From Medakamo hakoo (taxonomy: Eukaryota > Chlorophyta > Trebouxiophyceae > Coccomyxaceae), in contig CP089455.1 of the NCBI GenBank assembly GCA_026636295.1, positions 656,897 through 720,896 on the forward strand: 64,000 nucleotides of DNA. The letters run 5' to 3'. Below the pieces are notes generated by a model. It did no database searches, had not been told where the DNA came from, and saw nothing but the letters and a program-made list of their open reading frames with translations. Position numbers and translations under genes: made by a program. This document shows, in pieces, positions 53,999 to 63,853 of this stretch (position 1 is its first letter; each line of letters opens with the position of its first letter).

Positions 53999-54985
53999 TC
54001 AAGCCACGTCCGCGAAGCCGCCCATCGCCTCGCCCGGCACCTATTGTTTGGTTGGAGGGAGAGGGGAGGCGTCGGTGTGGGCGTGGGGCGCGGCAAGGGT
54101 TGGGGTTGTAGACAGATGGACTGGGGCGACGAGGGGGGGCGCCGCCGCCGCCGCCACCACCACGCTGCTGGGTGGTCAAGGCCTCCGGCCACCCGCGCCC
54201 CCTCCCAGCAGGGCGTCGTCCCCCAAAGCCTGGCCGCCGTCCTCCCTCTCCACTCGCGCACCTTGTGGTCGGCCGCCTGCGGCGCGCTCTCGTACACGGC
54301 GACGACGGCTTCCCGGCGGGCGGGCTGCCAGGTGCCCTTGAACCCGATGAAATCCAGGCGGGCGGGCCCGCCGCCGATGGTGGACGGGAAGTGGAGGTCC
54401 AGGGTGTGCACGCCGGAGAAGCGGGAGACGCTGAGAATGGGGAGGGGCAGCGTGAGCAGGGGGTGCACGCGAAAAAAAAAAAAAAAAAACAGGGGGCCTG
54501 CCCCACCCACCCACCCACCCACCCACAACTCACCGCGTCGGGTACTCCACGCGCACGCCCTCGACCCCCGCCACCAGGTCCCACTCCTGGGCCGGTTCGG
54601 CGGCGGCGGCCTCCCCAAAGTCGAGGCCCGTGCCGCGGTTGACGAACGCGCGCAGGCGGGCGGGCGTGGAGTCGGGTCCCTCTCCGTCTCCGTCGTCGTC
54701 GCCCAGCCCTCCCACCACCGCGATGGCCGTGATCTTGACCTGGCCGTCAAAGGGCACGTGGACGATGAGTTCGGGCGGGTCGTCGTCGTCGGACCGCAGG
54801 GGCGGCGAGGCTGGCGCGGCGCGGTCGGCCCAGGCGCGCAGGAGGGCGGACGGCTGGGACGGGGCCGCCGCGTTCAGGGCTGTGACCCGGTGCGCTGTGA
54901 CGTGCGTGTGCAGGGACCAGGCGGGCCCGCAGTCGGCGGCGTCGCAGTCGTGGTCGTGGGCGCAGCAGGCCTGGGCCGGAGGCAT
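53999..54985 (-). CDS. PITHD1: PITH-domain protein (PITHD1-like)
   Basis: Exons 54985-54534, 54430-54262 and 54040-53999 give 220 residues, close to the 211 of human PITHD1. A His/Asp/Cys-rich start (CCAHDHDCD) is followed by the PITH fold: LIVHVPFDGQVKITAIAVVG, LRAFVNRGTGLDFGEA, FSGVHTLDLHFPSTIGG, LDFIGFKGTW and YESAPQAADHKV. The domain is a beta-barrel also found at the C-terminus of thioredoxin-like protein 1, where it docks on the proteasome 19S cap. Standalone versions have no thioredoxin fold. The tiny last exon (14 codons including stop) is supported by a TAG acceptor and completes the expected length. Intron 2 is 221 nt; intron 1 contains a 16-A run. Confidence 0.9.
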
Positions 54986-55401
54986 GGCTGGGTGGGGAGC
55001 GGCGCGCGGGTTGGTTGGGCGACAGGCCTTTTTGGCGTGGTCTGGCCTTTTCGTGCGGCGTGGCTTGGAGGTGGACGGGTGTGCCCGACGTCAGGGCTGC
55101 CCGCTGGGCGTGGGATGTGTGGAAGGATGGGGAGTGCCGGCCGCGGGCGGCGCGCTCCTCCGTGTTGGTGTGCCGCCGATGGTGCGTGTGCGACGGGCCG
55201 GCGGCGCGGGCCTGTCCGCACGCGCGCGCCTCATCCACACCTCCATAACGCCCTCCCCTTCCTCGCCGTGCGCCGCTCCCCGCGACGCAGCCCACGCCCA
55301 GCTGTTCTGCACATCTCTCGGCTGGCCTCCACCCCCCTGGGACACGGCGCACACCGCACAAAACCCGCCCGCGCGCGGCATTGGCGCGCCTGCACCACAC
55401 C
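54986..55401. promoter_or_regulatory. 416-bp divergent promoter region (PITH / CW zinc finger)
   Basis: It lies between two divergent start codons. No coding stretch or clear element seen. Confidence 0.45.
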
Positions 55402-56351
55402 ATGGCCGACGCGGCATTGCCGCCGCCGCCGCCAGTCGTCATCACGTCCGTCTGGGCGCAGTGCGAGCGATGCGACAAGTGGCGGCGCCTGCCCCAGGGC
55501 GCGCCGCCCGTGCATGAGGACCTGCCATGGTGAGGGGATGGGTGGGTGGGTGAGTGGGTGGGTGGTGGGAGGGGCGGCGGGATGGCCGGCAGTGTCGCTT
55601 TGCGCGACGCCGAGCCCCTTCGCGGCCGACGAGGTTTCGAGAGGGCGGCCCCCTTTCTTTCGCGCGGCCCTGTGGCCCAGGCCGGCCGCGGCCCCTGTCT
55701 TTACTCCACGCAGCCGGCAGCTGGCCTGGACAGGCCGCTTTCACGGTCGCGGCGCGGACGACACCGCACTGCGTTGCGCGCGTTTTCTTTTTTACAGTCC
55801 CCACTCAACTCTCTCTCACAACACACGCCACCACCAGGTTTTGCGAGATGAACCCGGACCCGACGCACGCCACGTGCGACGCGCCGGAAGAAGCGGAAGA
55901 ACCGGCGGCCGTGGGCCCGCCACCGGACCTGGCGCCGTTTGTGACGCTGCCAGCCACGCGGGCGGCCGCGACGGTGGGCGCGCCGTCGCGCAAAATCACC
56001 GCAGCGGTCGGCCGGCTGTTGAGTGGCGGCGGGGTGTGGGACAGTGGGCGCGGGCGGGTGGGTGCGTCTGGCGCGGCCGCGGCGACGTACAAACCCCCGC
56101 CCGGGTGGGTGTGGGACGCGCTGGCGACGTCGGCGCCGCCAGAGGTGGTGGGCGTCGCGGGCGAGGCGGTGGACGCGGCGACGGCGGCCGCGTACTTTGG
56201 TGGTGGCGGCGACGGCGGCGGGCCGGCGCAGCGGCTGGCCGCGGCGGCCGTGCTGGCCGCGGCGGCCAGCGCGGCGCCCGCCTGTGTGGGCGGGGCGCTG
56301 TCGGACTACGTGCCGGGGCTGGTGGAGCCGCTGGCGGTGGGCAAGGGGTAA
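55402..56351 (+). CDS. CW-type zinc-finger protein
   Basis: Exons 55402-55529 and 55838-56351 give 213 residues. Residues about 17-60 form a CW domain: VWAQCERCDKWRRLPQG, then DLPWFCEMNPDPTHATCDAPEE after the splice. The conserved Trp residues and four zinc-binding Cys (two before and two after the intron) are all present. CW domains read methylated histone H3 Lys4 in the nucleus. The rest (about 75-213) is Ala-rich with helical stretches and matches nothing I recognise, so the protein is a CW-only reader or adaptor. A possible further splice at 56348-56410 (GTAACA to TTTTACAG) would change only the last codons. Confidence 0.87.
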
Positions 56352-56678
56352 CACTGGGTAAAACCTAAGACCTGTCCAATGACCCTAAAACCTGGCCCTC
56401 CGTTTTACAGGTTCTGAACCGGTGTTTGTGGAGCGCGAGGGCGACGACCAGGACTCGTGTTCGTGTTGACAACCGCGCGCGCACTCTTTCTCCCGCTCCG
56501 CCCGCCTCCTCCGAAGAAATGCAGAGCCCCAACTGACCTCCCCTTTTTTCCCTGTCAAATCCTCATCCATCTCCTCATCACAGCGCTTCTCTCCGCCCCC
56601 CTCTCCCCTCCCCCTCCATCGCACATCCCCGTCCACCCACTCCCATCCCCCAGTCCTACGAAAACAAAAACTTACGAC
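56352..56678. other. 327-bp convergent intergenic region
   Basis: It lies between the stops of the CW gene and the lumen-targeted-protein gene. It contains CT-rich and C-rich tracts and no supported gene. Confidence 0.5.
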
Positions 56679-58277
56679 TCACGCCGCCGCCCGCTTGGAC
56701 TTGGACGTCAGGCCGCCGACAGCCGAGGACGCGACAGCCACGCCCACAACCTCAGCCGCCACGACAGCCAGTGCCTCGGTCGTGTCGCCGGCCAGCGACG
56801 GCGCAGCGTCCGACGCGGCGGCAGCCACGCGGGGCGCCGCGGACGTCGCACCGCCAAACAGGCCGGAGAAGAAGCCGGCACCCGCACCGCCGGCAGCCGC
56901 CGCCGCCGCCGCGGGGCGGGCTTTGGCCTTGGCCGCCAGCGGGTTGACGCCGCGCTGGAGGCCGGCCGACGGCGCGGGCGCGGGCGCGGGCGCGGCCGGC
57001 GTGACGAGCTTCTTCACGACCGGCTTGACCAGGACGGGCGCGGCCTTGGCCACGGACTTTTTGGCTTCCGGGACCGGGGCGGGGACGGCCGCGCCCTGGG
57101 CGGCTTTGGAGACGGACTTGCCGAACGACACCTTGGCGGACGTGGGCGCGGCAAAGGTCGGTTTCTTGGCCGCCGCCGCGGCGGGCTTGGCGGGCGCCGC
57201 CTTCTTGGCGGGCGCTGCCTTCTTGGCGGGCGCGGCCGCCTTCGGCTTGGGCGCCGTGTACGGCTTGGACGCCTTGACGGCGGCGGCGGGCGCGGGCGCG
57301 TTTTTGGCTTTGATCACCTTTGCGTTTTTGGCCAGCAGCTCGTTGAGCAGCTCGCCCTGGCCCGTGACGGGCGCGGGCTTGGCCAGGGCAGGCGTGACCG
57401 GCGCGGAGAAGAAGACGGCGGCGGCCAGGGCGGCGGCGGCCAGGCTGCGTTGGTGGTGGGGGCGGAGAAGAGGGATGGTGAGGCACAGCAGGGATGGGCG
57501 CGCGCACGTGCAGGTGGTGGGGCAGAGGCAGGCGCCGGCACCCGCCCGCCCAGGCCGCGCCCCGCCTCCCATCCACGGCAGGCAGGCCGCCACCATCCCA
57601 GGTCTGTGCCCGGCAAGGAGCCAGGACCGACCCGCCGCCCAGCGCCTCGGTGGACAGACCGCTCCATCCCAGGCACCTCCCCCTCCCCCACCGACCTCGC
57701 GCCGTGGGTTGGGGTTGGCAGCGCCCGTCTGCGCGCCGCACGCGGGATCGGTTGTCGACCGACCCACCCAGCGCCTCACACACTCCAATGTGCGAGCCCG
57801 CTGGGTAGCCAAGGTCTTCCAGCCTCAGCCTGGTTTGGTTGGTGGAGGAGCACGCTGCTGCTCAGCGCACACGCCGGGCGCAAAGCCTCCTCGCTGCGCT
57901 CGCCGCGCCCGACCCTCAGCGCAAGCGGTGAGACAGGGCCACGGGCGGCTGTGTCGACGGGTGCCTGGCCCCGCTACCGTGCGGGTGCATGGCGGACATG
58001 CTGCTCTACCACCCTGCAGGCTCGAAAAGGGCGGCACGCCGTCCCGCTCGCGAGCCGCGAGGGTGCGCCGGCAAGGCAGCAGCAGGCCGTGCGCTCGCTC
58101 GCGCGCTCCACGCCAACCTAGCCTGGGAGGAAGGAATGAAAACAAACAAAAAACTCACCGAGCGACGGGCGCTTCCTCGGAGCGAGACGCCGCGACGACG
58201 ACAGAGCGACGGCCGGCCGCCTGGGCGGGGGCGCCGGCCCGGGCGGGACCGGCGACGGAGCGCGCGAGGGACTGCAT
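56679..58277 (-). CDS. Ala/Lys/Pro-rich protein with bipartite plastid-to-thylakoid-lumen leader
   Basis: Exon 1 is 58277-58159 and exon 2 is 57444-56679, giving 294 residues across a 714-nt intron. Exon 1 encodes a Ser/Arg/Ala-rich stromal-type leader (MQSLARSVAGPARAG and following). Exon 2 opens with a hydrophobic segment ending in SAPVTPALA, the AxA signature of thylakoid lumen processing. The mature part starts with an ordered-looking helix (GELLNELLAKNAKVIKAKN), then repeated Lys-Ala-Ala-Pro blocks, then a probable membrane helix near the C-terminus (ALAVVAAEVVGVAVASSAVG) followed by KSKR. No known family is recognised. The leader alone suggests the organism has plastids. Structural or membrane-anchoring roles are guesses. 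Confidence 0.7.
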
Positions 58278-58528
58278 TTTAGTGTTTTGGAGCGAGAGGG
58301 AGGGAGCGGATTTCGGCTGTGCGAGAGGGTTTTGGCGTCGGCGCACACTAGCAATAAAAAGCTCGCGTCCCGGGCCCGATCTCTGCCGTGCCATCGCCCT
58401 GCCAACCACGCTGTTGGCAGCCTGCGACTTCGGACCACCCATCGCACGCGCCTCACGCATCTCGCCCTCTCTCTACATGGTCTAGTAGCCGCGCGTGCAA
58501 ACAAAAAACCCGCACGGACCCGGCGGAA

Positions 58529-59683
58529 ATGCGCCGGGGCTCGCGGAGCCCGTGGCCCACCGCCGCCATGGCTGCCGCCCTGGCGCAAGCCTTCCAGCGA
58601 GCGCTGTGGCCGCGTCGCCTGCCGGCAGGAGCGGCAGCGACCGTGTCAATCCATCCCAACTCTCCACTGTTTGCGGCCGCGGCGTCGACCGCGCGCGCGT
58701 CCCTCGTCGCCGACGCGGCCGCCGCGGCACGGGCGGTCGTGGCAGGTTTGGGCGGCCGCCCAGCCGACGTGGTGCAATGCCTGGTCGCGCCGGGGTCTGA
58801 TGGCGACCGGGCGGCCGTCATCGAAGCGGGCAGGGCTGTGCTGGCCGAGCTCGGCGCGCCGTCCACGTCCACCTCCAGCCCGGCCTTTTTCGGCGGGGCC
58901 GTCGGCGCCGTCTACGACCCCGTCACGCGGACCACGTCCTCATCCGGCGTCGCCGTCTGGGCGGCGTCCCTACCCCCCGGCTCGGCCGTCGCTCAATTCA
59001 GTGCGGCCGGCTCGTCCCTGCCGTCCCTGGACGACAGCGGCGGGTGGCCCGCCTCTCTTCTTCGGTCGTCCGACGCGGCGTCGTCGACGCCCGAACCGCA
59101 CACCAACACGGTCGCGCTGGTGCTAGCCGACGTGGGATTTGGACGCGGCGCGGGCGAGCTGGCCCGTCGCTTAACCTTCGCCTTGCCGCCGGACGCGGCC
59201 GTCGCGGCGGGCGTCTTGCCGCCCGTCCGCCGCCCGGGTGGCCCCGCCACCACCGCGTCCGTGCTGTTGGCCGGGCCGACGGGGCTGCCGCCACCGGGCA
59301 CGCGGGCGGTGGGCGTGCTGATGCGGGCCCCACGCATGGCCGCTGGCTGCGTGTCGGCGGGCGCCTGGATGCCGGGCGTCGTGGAGGACAAAGACAAAGC
59401 ACCCACTTCCACCACGCCTGCCACCCCGCCGTCCTCGCCCACTCGCGTCGGCCGCGCCCTGGCAGCCCACGCAACAGCCGCGACGACGCCCAGCTCGACC
59501 GCCCTGGTCTACGCCACGCCTGGCGCCTGGCCCGCGGCGGCCGAAGGCTTGGCGGAGCAGGCGGGTGCCCCCGCCACGCTCGCCGCCCAGGTCGGCGGGA
59601 CGTGGGATGGGGATGGAGACCGGGGAGCGACGGACGCCGCGCCAGCTGCGACTGGCGCAGTCGTCATCGTGCGGGCAGTGTGA
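58529..59683 (+). CDS. Possible FIST-domain protein
   Basis: A single exon of 384 residues from ATG 58529 (an alternative start at 58568 removes 13 residues). The N-terminus is Arg/Ala-rich and could be an organelle leader. Alternating strands with Gly pairs (PAFFGGAVGAVYDP, GVAVWAASLPPGSAVAQF, NTVALVLADVGFGRGAGELA, AVAAGVLPPV) resemble FIST N-type sensory domains, including the small Gly-rich specificity loop and LLAGPTGLPPPGTRAVGVL. The match is weak and rests on pattern only. FIST proteins bind small ligands such as amino acids in signalling proteins. It is divergent from the lumen-protein gene, with 251 bp between starts. Confidence 0.5.
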   Translation: MRRGSRSPWPTAAMAAALAQAFQRALWPRRLPAGAAATVSIHPNSPLFAAAASTARASLVADAAAAARAVVAGLGGRPADVVQCLVAPGSDGDRAAVIEAGRAVLAELGAPSTSTSSPAFFGGAVGAVYDPVTRTTSSSGVAVWAASLPPGSAVAQFSAAGSSLPSLDDSGGWPASLLRSSDAASSTPEPHTNTVALVLADVGFGRGAGELARRLTFALPPDAAVAAGVLPPVRRPGGPATTASVLLAGPTGLPPPGTRAVGVLMRAPRMAAGCVSAGAWMPGVVEDKDKAPTSTTPATPPSSPTRVGRALAAHATAATTPSSTALVYATPGAWPAAAEGLAEQAGAPATLAAQVGGTWDGDGDRGATDAAPAATGAVVIVRAV

Positions 59684-59858
59684 GTAGTGGGCGTGAGTGT
59701 AGCCATAGAGAGAAAAGTATGTATTGGAGTTCTTTTTTTCGTTTTCGCTCACACACCGGAAACACACAGGAGAAGAAGGGAGAGAACACAGGGGAAGACT
59801 GGGGAAGGGGTGGGTGGGTGGGGGTAGGCAGCTTCCAACCCCCCGCCTGCCGCGCGGC

Positions 59859-61309
59859 TCACGCCGCGTCCGCGCCACCCGCGCCGCCGCCACGGACCCG
59901 GACGACGGGACGCGCCGGCCGGCCGGGACGCGTAGCGTGCAGGCCGCGGCGGTGACGGGGGAACGGGGTGTACGTGGCCAGGGTCGGTTCAGTCCCGGCG
60001 ACCGCGCTGTCGACCAGGTCGCGGGCAAAGGCGCACGGGATGATGTAGTTGATGGCCACACGGGGGCGCATGCGCCGCCACCACCGAGACCACGCGGCGG
60101 GCGACGTGCACAGTTCGCGCCGAATGTCCTCGTCGTTCGTCTCGCCGCCCAGGGTCCGCAGGACGCTCGCGATCATCTCAATGATGGTCGTGCCGGGTGG
60201 CGGGTCGGGGTGAGTGATGGCTTGCATGGGCAGCGGGCGACGCCCACGCGCCCGGGTGACTTCTAATTTACGGGCGTCCGAGGCGCGGACGCTGTCCAAG
60301 ATTTCTTGCGTGACTGGACCATTGGGGCGGTCCATGTCCTGGATGCCGCGCAGCTTGTCGTCGATCGACCGGGTCGTGCGGCCGTGAAGTTCTGGCACGC
60401 GCATGGCTTTGATGTGAGCGGCACCGCCCTCCAATTCGACGACGACGGCGTATGCGTTGACTAGGGCGACGATGGAAGGCTCCTCCCAGTAGCGACGGTT
60501 GCGGCGGCCGTCCACGCGACGCGGCAGGGCCTCGACCAGCTGGCCGCGGCCGCCGCCGGCGACAGGGCCAGGCAGGCCGCGGCCGCCGCCGGCGACGGGG
60601 CCAGGCTGGCCGCCACGGCCGCCGCCGCCGGCGACGGGGCCAGGCTGGCCGCCACGGCCGGCGATTGGGGCCACAACGTCCATTTCCTGCAGGGTGATGT
60701 GGGTAAGCGATCGCGAGAGGGACCGTGAGTTTCTCTGGTCGGCGAAAGGTTGCAGCGCTGCGTTCCGGCGCGCCCGTTTCGCGCGCGACGTGCGATTCGA
60801 ATGGGCCGGCGGCACGAAAAAAAAAATTCGCGCCGCCGAAGCCCGTGCCGCCCGCCCATCCGGCACGGCCGCGCGGCAGTCGGGTCATGCCAGCCATGCC
60901 TGCGTGACACCCTCTTGTACCGGGAAGGCCCGGTTTGCCCCCGGCGAAGCCTTCACGTCTGTGTGAAAGGCCGCGGCCGCGGGCGTGGGGCGGGTGCGCG
61001 TCCAGCGTGAACAGCGCGGGCGAAACGAGGGTCTTGGACGCCGCCGGGACGGCCTCCACCCCACCAGGGCACCGAAAAGGCGCTCTGGCTATTCGAAGCG
61101 GGGCCGCCCGGGGCGTGCCGGCGGGCGAGGGCGGCGCGCGCGCAGCCGCGGCGAATTGGCCGCAGCTCGAGCCGGCCGCGGTCGCTCAACCGGGCCTCGC
61201 AGCAGTTTCGCCGCCGCCGGGCTCGGGCTTCGGCCGGCGAGACAGGGTGTCTAGCTTGTGTACGGCGAGCACAACTCACCGGGTCGTAATCTCCGAAGTC
61301 GAAGGACAT
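59859..61309 (-). CDS. Subtelomeric Myb/SANT-like DNA-binding candidate with Gly-rich repeats
   Basis: Exon 1 is 61309-61280 (MSFDFGDYDP) and exon 2 is 60686-59859, giving 285 residues with a 593-nt intron. Exon 2 starts with three copies of a GGQPGPVAGGGGR-type repeat. Next comes RRNRRYWEEPSIVALVNAYA and GRTTRSIDDKLRGIQDM, which recalls the Myb-like fold and the third-helix telobox (VDLKDKWRN) of telomere-repeat-binding proteins, although only one core Trp is present. A second helical region (EMIASVLRTLGGETND, WSRWWRRMRP, YIIPCAFARDLVDS) follows. The tail is basic (RHRRGLHATRPGRPARP). The position 3 kb from the telomere makes a chromatin role attractive but unproven. Confidence 0.5.
60544..60664. 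repeat. Coding 33-36-bp tandem repeat, about three copies
   Basis: Units built on CGCCGGCGACGGGGCCAGGC recur at about 60555, 60587 and 60625 and encode the Gly/Pro repeats at the N-terminus of the Myb-like protein. Confidence 0.75.
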
Positions 61310-62805
61310 GGCGTGCTTCTTGTTTGGAAAGCGGGGTGGGGAGGAGGTGTGTGTGGAAGAGGGGAGTGAGAGGAGAGCGAGCGTGGTCTTGCGAGTCTCG
61401 CGCGAGCGGTCTCTCTCCCAACCTTTGCCCCCTCAACTCGCGCAAAGCCAACTTTGTGTCCATCCATCCCCCCGCCCCGTCCCAAGCTCAGACTCACCAT
61501 CATCAGTCCGCGTCGGACGTGAAAGACCCGCCCGCCGTCACGTCCGTCGCGGCGGCCGGCGGGGCGTCCGCGCCGCCGGCGCCAGGCGCCCGCGCCCACC
61601 ACCGCCACCCGCCGGTCCCACCAGCACCTCCCGGGCCAGGGCCGGGTCCAGCGCAGGCAAGCGGTCGCATGGTGGGGTGGGCAAAGACGCGGGAGTGGAG
61701 GACGGCGGCGTCGGGCGGTGGTTGGGGCGTCGCGCCGGGCGGCGTGTGCCTTGCCACCCGCCGCCCGGTGCAGCCGCGTCGGCCAGGGCTGCGCAGTCGT
61801 CGCAGACGGCGTGCAGGTCTGCGACGGGTGAGCCGACGTCCCACAGGGGTCGGAGGGCGGGTGGAGCGTAGCGTCGGCCGCGGGCGCCGGCCGGGAGGAG
61901 GGCGGCCGTGCAGAGCGCGGGCGCGAGTGCCGGGCGGGCGAGCAGCGGCGCCGGCGGCAACCAGACGCGCACTGGGCCCACGTGCGTCGTGCGCAAAGCG
62001 ATAGTCGGCGCACGCCCCCGTCGCGCATACATGGCCAGGACCCAGGCGAGGCCGGACAGGCAGGCGGGCGGGCTTGTCGTCGTAGTCGTTGCCGGAGAGC
62101 GGCAGCGCGTTGGGCGAGGAGGGGGGCGAGGGGGCGAGGGCGGGTGCGGCGGCAGCGCGTCGGGCGAGGAGGGGTGGGGGCGGGTGCGGCGGCTTCGCCG
62201 CCGGCCTTCCAGCCCATGCACGCGCCCAAGGTGGCCAGCAGGGCGTCCGCGTCGAGGCGGGTGGCGGGCGGCGAGCCGTTCCACAGGTCTAGCGCAGGCC
62301 GTGGTCGCCCGGGTCCGCTCTGCGCCTACATTCTCAAGCAAACCGCCTGACCGCCTCCATCAGGCCGTTGCCGCAATGCCAAGCCTTACCCTTGAGGGTG
62401 CGGCGGCTCGAGAGAGGTGGGGCATGGGTCCGCGCTTGCGCGGGAGGAATGGAAGGCCGCCGATGGGACGTGTGTGTGTCTGGCTAGGATTAAACGGGTG
62501 CGTTTTTTCTACAGTCACGCTCCCGCACACCTTCAAAATGTTTCATGATGCACACGTGCAAAGTGTCGGCGTGCCGTTAGTAATAATTTTAGAGGAAGGA
62601 GTGCGCGTGGACGGTACGAAATTGGCTGCGGGAGGGAGGATGGATGCAAAAAAAAGTTCATCCAGCCGTGCGTCGACTCGCACTACGGCCGTGTTTGGAA
62701 ATATTTCCGCGCCAACACTTGTTCATCGGTTAGCCAACGTTAACGACCACGTCTGGTGTGAGTTTGGTGGGGTGTGTACGGGCGGAAAGGGCAAAAAAAT
62801 GGGTT
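61310..62805. other. 1.5-kb subtelomeric stretch with possible gene remnant
   Basis: Minus-strand pieces look coding in two frames. Near 62295-62190 a segment reads LDLWNGSPPATRLDADALLA; near 62070-61790 another reads WVLAMYARRGRAPTIALRTT and, further on, VGSPVADLHAVCDDCAALAD. I cannot join them into one frame with confident splice sites or an ATG, so this may be an unrecognised multi-exon gene or a decaying copy. GC content falls between 62550 and 62800. Confidence 0.35.
62794..62800 (-). terminator. RNA polymerase III terminator of the tRNA gene
   Basis: A T7 run on the minus strand 5 bases past the tRNA discriminator base. Confidence 0.8.
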
Positions 62806-62897
62806 TGTCGCAGGCGTGATTTGAACACGCGATCGTTCGATAGCTTGACCATATGGAATGCTTCAGTCGAACGCCTTACCAACTTGGCCACTGCGAC
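62806..62897 (-). tRNA. tRNA-Phe (anticodon GAA) with 19-nt intron
   Basis: The minus strand folds as a full cloverleaf: 7-bp acceptor stem (GTCGCAG with CTGCGAC), 3-bp D stem (GCC/GGC) with GG in the loop, 5-bp anticodon stem (TTCGA/TCGAA), 5-base variable loop, T arm GCGTG-TTCAAAT-CACGC and discriminator A. The loop reads CT-GAA-G, and an intron occupies 62860-62842, exactly after position 37 as for nuclear tRNA introns. Its TTC can pair with the anticodon. The sequence differs a good deal from the usual plant tRNA-Phe body, so identity rests on the anticodon and A73. Confidence 0.85.
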
Positions 62898-63303
62898 ATC
62901 GACCACCGATGGCCGAAGCAAGCGTGCTCCAACGAATTTTTTGAAAGTATATGTTGTTATGCCCTCACAACGGCGAAAAGTTGAAAGAACTGGACTGGCC
63001 ACCCCCAGGCCGTGGGCGCAGGTTGAGGACGCAGGTTCCGCCGCGGACTTGGACTCGGCGCGGCGTTTTGAGTCTCAACAAGTTTTGAGACTGAAAAACA
63101 GCGTGGCGCGACGCCAGACTGTGGCCCGCCGTCCATGGTGCGTAGCCCGGCGTGACGACGCGGTCGGAAGACTGGATGCATCCACTCTTTTGTTTTGTCT
63201 CCATTGTTTTTGCAAAACTCCCACCCACCTCTCCAAACCAAACCAAACACACACACACACACACGCGCACGCACGCCACCCCGACCTCCACCCTCTCCAC
63301 CCT
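62898..63303. other. Spacer between tRNA and terminal reading frame
   Basis: 406 bases with a lower-GC patch near 62930-62990 and a (CA)8-10 run near 63245-63265. No gene supported. Confidence 0.5.
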
Positions 63304-63853
63304 CTAGATCCAGTCGTCCAATGGCAGCCGCAAAGGAGCGGCGATTTGGGCCTGGCGGGCAGCCCGCGAAGAGTTGCCAGCGGCGGGGTAGGGGTCGACC
63401 TCACCCACTAAAAATGCGTCGGCCTCAAAGTTGGCTAGCATTTCGTCGATCGTCAGCTCGTCGTGCGCCCGGGCCGCCGCATAGTTGATGGCATAGACAA
63501 GCACACGCGGTGCGGCAGGGTCAGGGCCGGGCCTGGCAAACAGAAATGCCAAGCGGCCGATGAGGCAGCGTGCGCCAGCGCGCATGCAGACCAGACGGCC
63601 GCAGACGAGGAAACGCACCCGCGGCCGGTCGGCTTGTCGGACAGCGAACAGGCCATGAATCCGCGTGGAACCGTCAAACGGCAGGCCATATACGTACGCA
63701 GCGTGCAGGCTGGGGTTGCCGTCGATTCGTACCAGCAGGGCTCTGGCGCCGCGGCGCAGGCGCCGGTCGAAGCGCGCACCCTCGACGACGATGATGTCGA
63801 CCTGTTTGATCCCAAGGGCATCGCCGACGGCTGTGTACACACGTTGCACCAGC
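63304..63853 (-). pseudogene. 5'-truncated reading frame ending at the telomere
   Basis: At least 180 codons are open on the minus strand, from the telomere junction to a TAG stop. There is no ATG at the 5' end: the frame simply continues into the CCCTAA repeats, which in this phase read Pro-Asn without stops. The composition is protein-like and less Ala-rich than most frames here (VDIIVVEGARFDRRLRRGAR, LLVRIDGNPSLHAAYVYGLP, RVLVYAINYAAARAHDELTI, FEADAFLVGEVDPYP). No family is recognised. The simplest reading is a gene whose 5' part was lost when the chromosome broke and a telomere was added. It may instead be a 3' exon whose upstream part was replaced. Confidence 0.55.

Noticed and set aside
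56360-56400. CCCTAAAACC-like motif resembling an interstitial telomere
   Set aside because: A single imperfect copy in the 3' flank of the CW gene, expected by chance.
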